From: Enterococcus timonensis
GTDB lineage: Bacteria; Bacillota; Bacilli; Lactobacillales; Enterococcaceae
Direction of reading: 5' to 3'
DNA: 64,000 nucleotides
Assembly (NCBI RefSeq): GCF_900104595.1
Contig: NZ_FNVY01000002.1
Coordinates: 62,001 to 126,000 of the forward strand
The notes beneath the pieces are model-generated. The model searched no databases and was not told where the DNA came from. It saw only the letters and a list, made by a program, of their open reading frames with translations. Shown one piece after another: positions 1 to 7,954 of this stretch (position 1 is its first letter; every line of letters begins with the position of its first letter). Position numbers and translations under genes: made by a program.

Positions 1-1
1 A

Positions 2-670
2 ATGATTTTTCAAGATCCATCGGCTTCGTTAAATGAAAGGGCCACTGTCGAATACATTATTTCTGAAGGATTGTATAATTTTAATTTATTTAAAGACGAG
101 AAAGACCGGCTGCAAAAAGTTGAAAAAATTATTGAAGCAGTTGGACTTTTGCCGGAACACTTGTATCGTTACCCCCACGAATTTTCCGGTGGACAACGAC
201 AACGGATCGGAATTGCTCGAGCATTAATTATGAGCCCAGAATTAGTTGTAGCGGATGAACCAATTTCTGCTTTAGACGTTTCCATTCGGGCGCAAGTATT
301 AAACTTGTTGAAGAAATTCCAAAATGAGCAAGACTTAACTTATTTATTTGTTGCTCATGATTTATCTGTTGTTCGTTTTATTTCTGACCGGATTGCGGTT
401 ATTCGTGCCGGACGTATTTTAGAATTAGCTGAGACGGAAGAATTGTTCAAAAATCCGTTGCATCCTTATACCAAAGCTTTGTTATCTGCTGTGCCAATTC
501 CTGATCCAAAACTTGCTAAACGGAAAATTTTGACTGTCTATGATCCAGAGATGCACGATTATTCCGTTGACAAACCTGTTTTTCAGGAAGTAAAACCTGG
601 TCACTTCGTTTATGGGAACGAAAGTGAACACGCGCAGTACGTCAAAGATTTGCAGGCGACGGAAAAGTAA
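2..670 (+). CDS. oppF: Oligopeptide ABC transporter ATP-binding protein OppF (C-terminal part, cut by window edge)
   Basis: This is the 3' part of an oligopeptide-importer ATPase; the true start lies before the window. The 222 visible residues begin at the Q-loop (MIFQDP, residues 1-6). They continue through the ABC signature (FSGGQR, 61-66), Walker B (LVVADE, 81-86) and the H-loop His 119. The peptide-transporter C-terminal extension follows ([19 protein letters not shown], about 151-169). That extension is typical of OppD/OppF, and the dimer partner OppD is presumably upstream. The protein would energise peptide uptake on the cytoplasmic face. Family assignment is firm. OppF rather than OppD is inferred from the signature and the short C-terminal tail. 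Confidence 0.9.
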   Translation: MIFQDPSASLNERATVEYIISEGLYNFNLFKDEKDRLQKVEKIIEAVGLLPEHLYRYPHEFSGGQRQRIGIARALIMSPELVVADEPISALDVSIRAQVLNLLKKFQNEQDLTYLFVAHDLSVVRFISDRIAVIRAGRILELAETEELFKNPLHPYTKALLSAVPIPDPKLAKRKILTVYDPEMHDYSVDKPVFQEVKPGHFVYGNESEHAQYVKDLQATEK

Positions 671-694
671 TTTCGTCTGGATAGGAGTGATTTC

Positions 695-931
695 ATGAGT
701 TTCAACCATTTGTCTTTGGAGGAACGCAAGATTATTGAACGGGCCTTACACGAAAATTGGTCTTTATATAAAATTGCTAAAAAATTAGGTCGTCATCGCT
801 CAACAATTGGCCGCGAATTAAAACGCGCCGGCATTGAAGTGGAAAATGAAGACGGCAAACGTGTCTTGCGTTATCGAGCAAAACTCGCCGAGCAAGAAGC
901 ACAAAAAAGAAAATTATCAAGTCACATTTAA
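695..931 (+). CDS. Small helix-turn-helix protein resembling the IS30 transposase N-terminus
   Basis: A 78-residue protein starting with ATG at 695, behind the ribosome binding site ATAGGAGTG and 24 bp after oppF. Residues 1-45 form an HTH_38-type helix-turn-helix (SLEERKIIERAL, then IAKKLGRHRSTIGRELKR). This is the DNA-binding module at the front of IS30-family transposases. No catalytic DDE domain follows; the protein ends in a short charged helix and then a terminator. It may be a domesticated DNA-binding domain co-transcribed with opp, or a leftover IS30 fragment. The good ribosome binding site and clean ending favour an expressed small protein. The function is unknown. Confidence 0.6.
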   Translation: MSFNHLSLEERKIIERALHENWSLYKIAKKLGRHRSTIGRELKRAGIEVENEDGKRVLRYRAKLAEQEAQKRKLSSHI

Positions 932-978
932 AAAGCTCACGAAAAAATCTTATGGGAGATTTTTTCGGAGCTTTTTTT
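930..978 (+). terminator. Rho-independent terminator after oppF and the small HTH gene
   Basis: The arms AAAAGCTC.CGAAAAAATCT and AGATTTTTTCGGAGCTTTT pair around TATGGG and run into a T tract. The hairpin begins at the stop codon of the small HTH gene. Confidence 0.85.
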
Positions 979-1034
979 ATTTGGCTTGTAGAAGATTTTT
1001 TTTCGTTGTAAGGTAATAGAAAGGATGTGGTGAG

Positions 1035-1646
1035 TTGGAAGAAAATAAAAAATCAAAAAATATTGAGATGCCAAATGAGCCGACGAAAAATAAACATATT
1101 TTAATGCAGATTTTTATTTCTACATTGTATCTTAGTGCGTTTACTTTTGGTGGCGGCTACGTCATTGTGACTTTAATGAAGAAAAAATTTGTTGACGATT
1201 TTCATTGGATTGACGAAACGGAAATGTTAGATTTAATTGCTATTGCTCAATCGTCGCCAGGAGCTATTGCCGTTAACGGCGCCATTGTCGTAGGTTATAA
1301 ATTAGCTAGAATTCCTGGCGTTTTAGTGGCTGTTTTAGGAACAGTGTTGCCGCCATTTGTAATTATTTCTGTGCTGTCATTTTTTTATGAAGCTTTTAAA
1401 GAAAATATTTGGGTCAATTTAATGTTAACGGGCATGCAAGCAGGTGTCGGTGCTGTGATTGCCGCGGTAGTTTATGATATGAGTCGCAGTGTTTTTTCTG
1501 AGAAAAAAGTTAGTCTAGTAGCAATTATGATTGCCGCTTTTGTTGCTAATTATATTTTTAATGTCAATGTGATTTATATTGTGCTGATTTGTATTGGTCT
1601 GGGACTATTACAAGCGCTTTGGCAAAGGGGGCGCAGCGCGGCATGA
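1035..1646 (+). CDS. Chromate transporter family protein, first subunit (short-chain CHR)
   Basis: A 203-residue membrane protein with a TTG start at 1035 preceded by GGATGTGGTGAG. It is a single Chromate_transp domain, with FGGGY near residue 37 and SSPGAIAVNGA near residue 75, followed by several hydrophobic helices. Short-chain CHR proteins occur as adjacent pairs that together equal one long ChrA. The stop codon overlaps the start of the second half by ATGA, so the two are translationally coupled. In classical members the family exports chromate. The natural substrate in this organism is not known. Confidence 0.85.
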   Translation: MEENKKSKNIEMPNEPTKNKHILMQIFISTLYLSAFTFGGGYVIVTLMKKKFVDDFHWIDETEMLDLIAIAQSSPGAIAVNGAIVVGYKLARIPGVLVAVLGTVLPPFVIISVLSFFYEAFKENIWVNLMLTGMQAGVGAVIAAVVYDMSRSVFSEKKVSLVAIMIAAFVANYIFNVNVIYIVLICIGLGLLQALWQRGRSAA

Positions 1647-2212
1647 TTTATTGGAAATTATTTGTGAGTTTTTTAAAGATTGGTGCCTTTAGTTTTGGTG
1701 GCGGCTATGCAGCGCTGCCCTTAATTCAAGCCGAAGTTGTGGATGGTCATCATTGGTTAACGATGGCCAGTTTTACTGATCTGATTACGATTTCTCAAAT
1801 GACCCCGGGACCGATTGCGATTAATACGGCGACGTTTGTCGGAACTACTACCGGTGGAATCTTAGGAGCAGTGGTGGCGACAATCGGGGCAATTTTACCG
1901 TCTTGTATCATTGTCACAGTTCTAGCGTGGTTATATTTAAAATTCCGCAATATGAGTGTTTTACAAAAAGTTTTACAAACTTTGCGTCCGGCAGTCGTAG
2001 CCATGATCGCTACGGCGGGTGTCTCGATTATTCTTAGTGCTTTTTTTGCTGAAAAAGTTGTGGCGCTAAAAAATTTAAATTTACCCATGGTAGTTATTTT
2101 TATATTATGCGTTGTGCTACTGACAAAATTTAAAGCCAATCCGATTTTTGTAATGGTTCTTTCCGGCGTTTTAAATGTGGCCGTCTACTTAATGACAACT
2201 TTCGTTTTTTAA
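1643..2212 (+). CDS. Chromate transporter family protein, second subunit (short-chain CHR)
   Basis: A 189-residue partner of the preceding protein. The ATG at 1643 overlaps the upstream TGA (ATGA), which fixes the start; longer readings in this frame lie inside the previous gene. The protein repeats the family pattern: GAFSFGGGYAALPLIQ near the N-terminus and MTPGPIAINTATFVG after about 50 residues, then membrane helices. The two homologous subunits probably assemble as one transporter. The gene is followed directly by the rpsD promoter with no clear terminator. Confidence 0.85.
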   Translation: MIYWKLFVSFLKIGAFSFGGGYAALPLIQAEVVDGHHWLTMASFTDLITISQMTPGPIAINTATFVGTTTGGILGAVVATIGAILPSCIIVTVLAWLYLKFRNMSVLQKVLQTLRPAVVAMIATAGVSIILSAFFAEKVVALKNLNLPMVVIFILCVVLLTKFKANPIFVMVLSGVLNVAVYLMTTFVF

Positions 2213-2220
2213 AGGGCAGC

Positions 2221-2249
2221 TTGACTTGAGACGGGGTGTTTGGTACAAT
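2221..2249 (+). promoter_or_regulatory. rpsD promoter
   Basis: The -35 box TTGACT is at 2221-2226 and the -10 box TACAAT at 2244-2249, with a 17-bp spacer. Transcription would begin near 2256 and give a leader of about 185 nt. Confidence 0.75.
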
Positions 2250-2255
2250 GATAGC

Positions 2256-2442
2256 TGTGTAAAATACGCAGCAAGAAAGTTAGTTTGTCGTCAACAGTGA
2301 AGCGCCTATATGGTTTATCATTTTTTAGAAGGTTCAATTGTGTAACCACGGCTGCTACGGTGAAGATTGAAGGCTTGACTGCACGATGTCGAAATTTTCA
2401 TTCGCTTATTTTACTCCAAAAAATTTTATTGGAGGAAAACTC
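2256..2442 (+). promoter_or_regulatory. Long structured rpsD leader with a hairpin that covers the Shine-Dalgarno
   Basis: About 185 nt separate the promoter from the rpsD start. CTCCAA at 2414-2419 is complementary to TTGGAG at 2429-2434, so a hairpin can hide the ribosome binding site GGAGG (2431-2435). In Firmicutes, S4 represses its own mRNA by binding the leader. A translational autoregulatory element of this kind is inferred here; the S4-binding fold itself was not verified. Confidence 0.5.
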
Positions 2443-3054
2443 ATGTCACGTTATACTGGACCAGCTTGGAAACAATCTCGTCGTCTCGGAATCTCTTTAT
2501 CAGAAACCGGAAAAGAAATCGCTCGTCGTCCCTTTGCTCCTGGTCAACACGGACCAAACTCTCGGAATAAAAAATCCGAATACGGCTTGCAATTAACTGA
2601 AAAACAAAAATTACGTCATATGTATGGTTTGAACGAACGTCAATTCCGTAACTTGTTCGTTAAAGCTAGCAAAATTAAAGAAGGAAAACATGGTGTTAAC
2701 TTCATGGTGTTATTGGAACGCCGTTTAGATAACGTTGTTTACCGTCTAGGTCTTGCTACAACTCGTCGTCAAGCACGTCAATTAGTAAACCATGGTCATA
2801 TTACTGTCGATGGCAAACGCGTTGATATTCCTAGCTTCATGGTTGAAGTTGGTCAAGTGATCTCCGTTCGCGAAAAATCACAAAGCCTTTCAATCATTAA
2901 AGAAGCAGTGGAAGCAACTGTTGGCCGCTTAGCATTCTTAAGCTTTGATGATGAAAAATTAGCTGGTAGCTTAACTCGCTTACCAGAACGCGAAGAATTA
3001 TCTCAAGATATTGATGAAGCCTTCGTTGTTGAATTCTACAACAAATTAATGTAA
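2443..3054 (+). CDS. rpsD: 30S ribosomal protein S4
   Basis: Ribosomal protein S4, 203 residues, a primary 16S rRNA binder that nucleates the body of the 30S subunit. The start is the ATG at 2443, seven bases after GGAGG; the in-frame upstream extension belongs to the leader. The N-terminus ([16 protein letters not shown]) and the S4 RNA-binding domain ([20 protein letters not shown], about residues 92-111) are canonical. The N-terminal zinc cysteines found in some S4 proteins are absent (C-minus form). It is a single-gene unit with its own promoter, structured leader and terminator, which fits autoregulation. Confidence 0.98.
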   Translation: MSRYTGPAWKQSRRLGISLSETGKEIARRPFAPGQHGPNSRNKKSEYGLQLTEKQKLRHMYGLNERQFRNLFVKASKIKEGKHGVNFMVLLERRLDNVVYRLGLATTRRQARQLVNHGHITVDGKRVDIPSFMVEVGQVISVREKSQSLSIIKEAVEATVGRLAFLSFDDEKLAGSLTRLPEREELSQDIDEAFVVEFYNKLM

Positions 3055-3065
3055 TTTATTTACGA

Positions 3066-3104
3066 AAAAGCAAAACCTTACTCGTTGAGGTTTTGCTTTT
3101 TTTG
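3066..3104. terminator. Terminator after rpsD, probably bidirectional
   Basis: AAAAGCAAAACCT and AGGTTTTGCTTTT flank a short loop, followed by T7 on the plus strand. On the minus strand it lies just beyond the small gene ending at 3133. Confidence 0.85.
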
Positions 3105-3132
3105 TTTAATAAATTATATAGTTTACAAGTTT

Positions 3133-3423
3133 TTAATTTGCACTCGCGCTATTAGTATGGGAAGAAGTTTGTTCAGAAGTTGATTCATTGTTTGATGTGA
3201 AGGAATATGAATTCTGTTCCATTTTTAGAATTTCATCGTCAGTTAACGAGGATTCATTCGCAAGATTTTCAGCTGAAAATGCGTGCGATTCTTCTTGCCA
3301 GTAATGGATCTTTCCGGCACTGTCTTCAACAGCTATCACAATGACTGGCTTGTCAGTCAGTTCTACATTTTGTGGCATCAATAGCAAATTATTGGCATGT
3401 TCTGTTAGGTATAATGATTTCAC
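3133..3423 (-). CDS. Hypothetical protein of 96 residues with a Ser/Thr-rich tail
   Basis: No family is recognised. The reading frame starts at a GTG at 3423 without a convincing ribosome binding site; an internal ATG (MPQNVE) is an alternative start. The middle part alternates hydrophobic and polar residues (PVIVIAVEDSAGKIHYW), as in a small beta-sheet domain. The last 25 residues are rich in Ser, Thr and Asn and look disordered. It lies opposite the rpsD-rpsO genes and converges on the rpsD terminator. The weak start leaves open that it is a decayed or 5'-truncated gene. Confidence 0.45.
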   Translation of the reverse strand: MKSLYLTEHANNLLLMPQNVELTDKPVIVIAVEDSAGKIHYWQEESHAFSAENLANESSLTDDEILKMEQNSYSFTSNNESTSEQTSSHTNSASAN

Positions 3424-3547
3424 TGTAAAATCTGTATCTGAAATAGAAAAGTTAGTCCCAATCCAGTTATAACTTATATATAGGAAGAAACTGTTGGCTG
3501 TAAAGTTTTAAAGTAAGAAATCACTTCTAAATCCAATATAGCAAAAC

Positions 3548-3576
3548 TTGCAATTTCTTGGAATTTCCTGTAAAGT
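3548..3576 (+). promoter_or_regulatory. rpsO promoter
   Basis: TTGCAA at 3548-3553 and TAAAGT at 3571-3576 have a 17-bp spacer. The start point would lie near 3583, about 90 nt before rpsO. Confidence 0.55.
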
Positions 3577-3672
3577 CTACATGTATGAAGAATCATGCAC
3601 CTGTTACCGGGTTTAGCGAATCACCAGCGTTTTACTCCGTTTCAGGCAAGAAAGAAAAAGAGGTGAAATAAC

Positions 3673-3942
3673 ATGGCAGTTTCAAAAGAAAAGAAAAATG
3701 AAATCATGAGCGAATACGCTCGTCATGAAGGAGATACTGGTTCTCCTGAAGTGCAAGTTGCAGTATTAACTTATGAAATCAATCATTTGAACGAACATTT
3801 CCAAATCCACAAAAAAGATCATCATTCACAACGTGGCTTGATGAAAAAAGTTGGTCATCGTCGGAATTTACTCGCTTATTTGCGTAAAACTGACGTCCAA
3901 CGTTATCGTGAATTAATTCAACGTTTAGGTTTACGTCGTTAA
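3673..3942 (+). CDS. rpsO: 30S ribosomal protein S15
   Basis: Ribosomal protein S15, 89 residues, which binds the central domain of 16S rRNA. The ATG at 3673 follows GAGGTGA. The sequence shows the family core [16 protein letters not shown] (about residues 18-33), [11 protein letters not shown] (46-56) and [12 protein letters not shown] (63-74). The gene stands upstream of pnp, the classical rpsO-pnp order. Here a terminator separates the two, so pnp probably also has its own promoter. Confidence 0.98.
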   Translation: MAVSKEKKNEIMSEYARHEGDTGSPEVQVAVLTYEINHLNEHFQIHKKDHHSQRGLMKKVGHRRNLLAYLRKTDVQRYRELIQRLGLRR

Positions 3943-3952
3943 TTTACTAAGG

Positions 3953-3998
3953 AGAAAGTGAGGTTCTGTATAGAATCTCGCTTTCTTCATATTTTTTT
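3953..3998 (+). terminator. Terminator between rpsO and pnp
   Basis: GAAAGTGAGGTTCT pairs with AGAATCTCGCTTTC, with two mismatches, and is followed by CATATTTTTTT. Confidence 0.8.
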
Positions 3999-4110
3999 GA
4001 ATAAAATTTGGGCCGCTACTATGCAAAGAAGAGAAAAGTTATTTAATGAAGGAAAATATTTTTTTGTTCTTTGTTTAGTAGAAAATATGGCCAAATAAAA
4101 GGAGCTTATT

Positions 4111-6219
4111 ATGTCAGAAAAACAAGTTTTTAAAACAACATGGGGTGGCCGCGACTTGCAAGTAGAAGTTGGACAACTTGCCAAACAAGCCAACGGAGCA
4201 GTTTTAGTTCGTTACGGCGACACCGTCATTTTATCGGCAGTTGTAGCTTCAAAAGAAGCCCGCGACGGCGACTTTTTCCCATTAACAATTAATTATGAAG
4301 AAAAAATGTACGCAGCTGGAAAAATTCCGGGTGGATTTATTAAACGGGAAGGTCGTCCAAGTATGGAAGCGACATTGACAGCCCGCATGATTGACCGTCC
4401 AATTCGTCCAATGTTTGCTGATGGTTTCCGTAATGAAGTTCAAGTTACCAATATTGTGATGAGCGTTGAACAAGATTGTTCCCCGTCCATGTCAGCGATG
4501 TTTGGTTCTTCTCTTTCGATTTCAATTTCTGATATTCCATTTAACGGACCAATTGCAGGTGTTGAAGTAGGTCGGGTCAATGGCGAATTTGTTTTAAATC
4601 CAACCATTGAACAAAGAGAACTTTCTGATATTCAAGTCACTGTAGCTGGAACAAAAGATGCGATTAACATGGTGGAATCTGGCGCCAAAGAAGCTTCTGA
4701 AGAAGATATGTTAAATGCACTTTTATTCGGTCATGCGGCAATTAAAGAATTAATTGCTTTTCAAGAAGAAATTGTTAAAGCTGTCGGCAAAGAAAAAATG
4801 GAAATTTCTCTTTTGCAAATTTCTGCTGATTTAAAAGAAGAAGTTTATGCAGCTTACTATGATACGATGAAAACTGCTGTTTTAACTGAAGAAAAATTAG
4901 CCCGCGAAGATAATATTGACGCTGTGAAACATCAACTAAAAGGTGATTACGCTGAAAAAACAGCAGATCAAGAAAATGCAAGTCAAGTCTTAAAAGAAAT
5001 TAATCAGTTAGCTGATGATTTGGAAAAAGATGTTGTTCGCGAATTAATTACGATTGATAAAATTCGCCCAGACGGCCGGAAAGTCGATGAAATTCGTCCG
5101 TTAGCTTCTGAAGTTGGCTTGTTGCCTCGCGTCCATGGTTCTGGTTTATTTACTCGTGGTCAAACACAAGCTTTATCCGCTTGTACTTTAGCACCACTTG
5201 GCGAACATCAAATTATTGATGGCTTGGGTACGGAAGATTTCAAACGATTTATTCATCATTATAATTTCCCACAATTTTCTGTAGGATCTACTGGTCGCGC
5301 TGGATCTCCTGGTCGTCGTGAAATTGGTCACGGTGCATTAGGCGAACGGGCTTTATTCCAAGTTATTCCAAGTGAAGAAGAATTCCCTTATACGATTCGT
5401 TTAGTAGCTGAAGTTTTAGAATCTAATGGTTCTAGTTCTCAAGCAAGTATTTGTGCCGGGACTTTAGCATTAATGGATGCTGGTGTGCCTATCAAAGCGC
5501 CTGTTGCTGGGATTGCTATGGGACTTGTTTCCGATGGCGAAAATTATACAATTTTAACAGATATCCAAGGTCTGGAAGATCATTTAGGCGACATGGACTT
5601 TAAAGTTGCTGGAACTCGTCAAGGAATCACTGCTTTACAAATGGATATTAAAATCGACGGCATCACTGAACAAATTTTAAGAGAAGCTTTAGCTCAAGCG
5701 AAAAAAGCGCGGATGGAAATTCTTGATCAATTGGAATCGACAATTAGTGCACCAAGAGCTGAACTTTCACCATATGCACCAAAAATCGAAATGATTCAAA
5801 TTAAACCTGAAAAAATTAAAGCCGTCATTGGTAAAGGTGGAGACACCATCAACGGCATTATTGCTGAAACAGGTGTTAAAATCGATATCGATCAAGATGG
5901 TAAAGTAAGTATTGCTTCTAGTGATGCAGCAATGATTCAAAAAGCGATTGATTTAATTGAAGAATTAACTAAAGATGTTGAAGTCGGTCAAGTTTACATG
6001 GGTAAAGTGGTCCGCCTAGAAAAATTCGGCGCCTTCGTTAACTTGATTAAAGGCAAAGATGGTCTCTTGCATATTTCTCAAATCGCTAAAGAACGAGTGA
6101 ATAATGTAGAAGATGTCTTGAAACTTGGTCAAGAAATTGAAGTGAAAGTAACTGAAATCGACAAACAAGGTCGCGTGAATTTGTCCCACAAAATTTTGCT
6201 GACTAACGACAATAAATAA
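4111..6219 (+). CDS. pnp: Polyribonucleotide nucleotidyltransferase (PNPase)
   Basis: A phosphorolytic 3'-5' exoribonuclease of 702 residues, the family's usual length. It degrades RNA to nucleoside diphosphates and works in mRNA turnover. Start ATG at 4111 behind AAAGGAG. Two RNase PH-like domains are visible: the first contains [17 protein letters not shown] near 70-86, the second [20 protein letters not shown] near 390-409. A KH domain follows ([14 protein letters not shown], about 571-584), then a C-terminal S1 domain ([15 protein letters not shown], about 631-645). The gene follows rpsO and ends in its own terminator. Confidence 0.98.
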   Translation: MSEKQVFKTTWGGRDLQVEVGQLAKQANGAVLVRYGDTVILSAVVASKEARDGDFFPLTINYEEKMYAAGKIPGGFIKREGRPSMEATLTARMIDRPIRPMFADGFRNEVQVTNIVMSVEQDCSPSMSAMFGSSLSISISDIPFNGPIAGVEVGRVNGEFVLNPTIEQRELSDIQVTVAGTKDAINMVESGAKEASEEDMLNALLFGHAAIKELIAFQEEIVKAVGKEKMEISLLQISADLKEEVYAAYYDTMKTAVLTEEKLAREDNIDAVKHQLKGDYAEKTADQENASQVLKEINQLADDLEKDVVRELITIDKIRPDGRKVDEIRPLASEVGLLPRVHGSGLFTRGQTQALSACTLAPLGEHQIIDGLGTEDFKRFIHHYNFPQFSVGSTGRAGSPGRREIGHGALGERALFQVIPSEEEFPYTIRLVAEVLESNGSSSQASICAGTLALMDAGVPIKAPVAGIAMGLVSDGENYTILTDIQGLEDHLGDMDFKVAGTRQGITALQMDIKIDGITEQILREALAQAKKARMEILDQLESTISAPRAELSPYAPKIEMIQIKPEKIKAVIGKGGDTINGIIAETGVKIDIDQDGKVSIASSDAAMIQKAIDLIEELTKDVEVGQVYMGKVVRLEKFGAFVNLIKGKDGLLHISQIAKERVNNVEDVLKLGQEIEVKVTEIDKQGRVNLSHKILLTNDNK

Positions 6220-6230
6220 AAATTATTTTG

Positions 6231-6268
6231 CTAACCAAAGTTTCGTACTTTGGTTAGTTTTTTTTTTG
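6231..6268 (+). terminator. Terminator after pnp
   Basis: A perfect stem, CTAACCAAAG / CTTTGGTTAG, with loop TTTCGTA is followed by T10. Confidence 0.92.
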
Positions 6269-6331
6269 AAAATCATCAGTTTAAATTTCACTTAAAGGAG
6301 CAAAGCAGACTATAAAAAGGCAAAGATTCAT

Positions 6332-6339
6332 GGTAGAAT
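6332..6339 (+). promoter_or_regulatory. Extended -10 promoter of mreCD
   Basis: TGGTAGAAT contains the extended -10 TGnTAGAAT (TAGAAT at 6334-6339). No good -35 box is seen. Confidence 0.45.
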
Positions 6340-6373
6340 AACAAGGACTGAATCTGAATAAGGGGCTTTTTTC

Positions 6374-7234
6374 GTGAAAAAATTTAATCCGAGCAAAAAA
6401 TTAATTATTACCTTGATTGTGGCCATTATTGTGGTAGCTGTTGTTTCTTTGACGGCGATGCAACGAGGAAAGAACAAACAAAATAATCTCGTCCAGTCGG
6501 TCATCAACGATACGACGGGTTTCTTCGATCGCGCTTTAACCGCACCAGTGTCTTGGATTGAAAATGGGGTCAGTGCTGTGTCGGATTTATTTGTAACCTA
6601 TGATGAAAATAAAAGTCTGAAAGCGCGCATTGATGCTTACGATAATATTGCGGTGCAAAATAAAAACCAAGAAAAAGAAATTACCGAGTTGAAACAACAA
6701 TTAGAACTCGATGCCACGTTAACAAGTTTTGAAACAATTAACGGGAATGTGATTTCTCGTTCGCCAGATAGTTGGCAAGATATTTTAATTATTGATAAAG
6801 GATCGATGGACGGCTTAGAAACCAATATGCCGGTGATGGCGCAAAAAGGATTAATTGGTCGTGTAATTGAGGTTAATACAGCGTCGGCCAAAGTGGAACT
6901 TTTAACTTCAGAAAACCAAAATTCCAATCATTTTCCTGTCAAAGTAAGTTCCGAGGGTGGCGAATCATTTGGCTTATTGTCCATGTATGATTCAGCCGAG
7001 CAATCGTTAGTTGTCACACAATTAACGGGCAGCGCGGAAATTAAAGCTGGCGACTTGGTGCAAACTTCAGGTCTCGGTGGAAATTCACCAGCCAACTTAG
7101 TCATCGGTACAGTAGCTAAAGTGAAAAATAATAGTTTTGGTTTGGATCGCCAAATTTACATTACACCTTATGCTCAAATGTATGATATTAATGTCGTTAC
7201 CGTGGTGAAACGTCTAGTAGGTGACGGTCAATGA
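6374..7234 (+). CDS. mreC: Rod shape-determining protein MreC
   Basis: A membrane-anchored cell-shape protein of 286 residues. In ovococci MreC acts with MreD in peripheral peptidoglycan synthesis. The GTG start at 6374 follows AAGGGG. One N-terminal transmembrane helix (about residues 10-28) is followed by an extracellular coiled coil (about 75-115, with QEKEITELKQQLE). The paired beta-barrel MreC domain comes next (INGNVISRSPDSWQD to the C-terminus). The stop overlaps the mreD start by ATGA, so the two are translationally coupled. No mreB is next to them, as usual in cocci. Confidence 0.93.
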   Translation: MKKFNPSKKLIITLIVAIIVVAVVSLTAMQRGKNKQNNLVQSVINDTTGFFDRALTAPVSWIENGVSAVSDLFVTYDENKSLKARIDAYDNIAVQNKNQEKEITELKQQLELDATLTSFETINGNVISRSPDSWQDILIIDKGSMDGLETNMPVMAQKGLIGRVIEVNTASAKVELLTSENQNSNHFPVKVSSEGGESFGLLSMYDSAEQSLVVTQLTGSAEIKAGDLVQTSGLGGNSPANLVIGTVAKVKNNSFGLDRQIYITPYAQMYDINVVTVVKRLVGDGQ

Positions 7235-7743
7235 TACAAAAAGGAAATTTGAAATATTACGCGCCCTTCATTTTTTTCTTGTTTATGTTATTAGACGCGC
7301 AAATTACTCGGGCACTAGAAGTTGTTAGTCAAGATACTGTCTTTTGGCACGCGCATTTATTAATGTTGGCCTTAGTGTTAGCGACGTTGAAACTTTCCAG
7401 ACGCTACATGGTAATCAGCTCAATTGTGATTGGCTTAGTGATGGACAGTTATTATATTGGCATCATCGGAATTTATGCGCTAGGGTTGCCACTGCTAGTT
7501 CTGCTAGCTTACCAAATTTTTCAATATGTCGAACCGAATTTATTTGTTTTATTGCTGACAGTCATTATTTTGGTGACTTTTTTAGAAGTGGCGTTACTAG
7601 TCATTCAAATGATTTTCTCACTAGCAGCGATTGTGCCTGCCGTTTTTATTACCCGGACGCTTGGCCCAACCATTTTATTAAATGTCGCCATTTTTCTTAT
7701 TTTAATTATCCCTTTAAAAAAATTATTCGGCTTTAAAAAATAG
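7231..7743 (+). CDS. mreD: Rod shape-determining protein MreD
   Basis: An integral membrane partner of MreC, 170 residues, with about five hydrophobic helices and almost no soluble region. Its ATG at 7231 overlaps the mreC stop (ATGA). MreD sequences are poorly conserved, so the call rests on length, topology and position behind mreC. The motif SSIVIGLVMDSYYIGIIGIY fits the family pattern of a polar GLxxDxxY segment. A terminator begins at its stop codon. Confidence 0.9.
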   Translation: MIQKGNLKYYAPFIFFLFMLLDAQITRALEVVSQDTVFWHAHLLMLALVLATLKLSRRYMVISSIVIGLVMDSYYIGIIGIYALGLPLLVLLAYQIFQYVEPNLFVLLLTVIILVTFLEVALLVIQMIFSLAAIVPAVFITRTLGPTILLNVAIFLILIIPLKKLFGFKK

Positions 7744-7796
7744 TTGCCTCAAGCGAGAATTTATGCTTAGCGGCAACTATTTTTTTATTTTTTTTA
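7741..7796 (+). terminator. Terminator after mreD
   Basis: TAGTTGCC pairs with GGCAACTA (inner helpers AAGC and GCTT) and is followed by T7 and further T runs. The stem starts at the mreD stop. Confidence 0.85.
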
Positions 7797-7841
7797 GGGA
7801 GAATGCAAGCCTTTTAAAAAAAATTGCGATTGAAACATTTT

Positions 7842-7885
7842 TGTAATATAGCGTATATCTCTTCGACACATTGCTATGCTACAAT
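7842..7885 (+). promoter_or_regulatory. Promoter of the SagA-like gene, with a possible WalR half-site
   Basis: The extended -10 TGCTACAAT is at 7877-7885 without a good -35. About 30 bp upstream, TGTAAT (7842-7847) matches one half of the WalR (YycF) consensus TGTWAH-N5-TGTWAH; the second half (GTATAT) is poor. WalRK controls related hydrolases in streptococci, so the half-site is noted only as a possibility. Confidence 0.4.
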
Positions 7886-7954
7886 CAATTTGTTAGTTAA
7901 GAAAGATTAAAGAATAAAAAAATAAAAATGACCAGAAAAGTCGGAGGAATGAAC

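Noticed and set aside
7928-7954. ATG at 7928 as start of the SagA-like gene
   Set aside because: The ribosome binding site GGAGG lies downstream of it, and the extra residues spoil the signal peptide; TTG at 7955 fits better.
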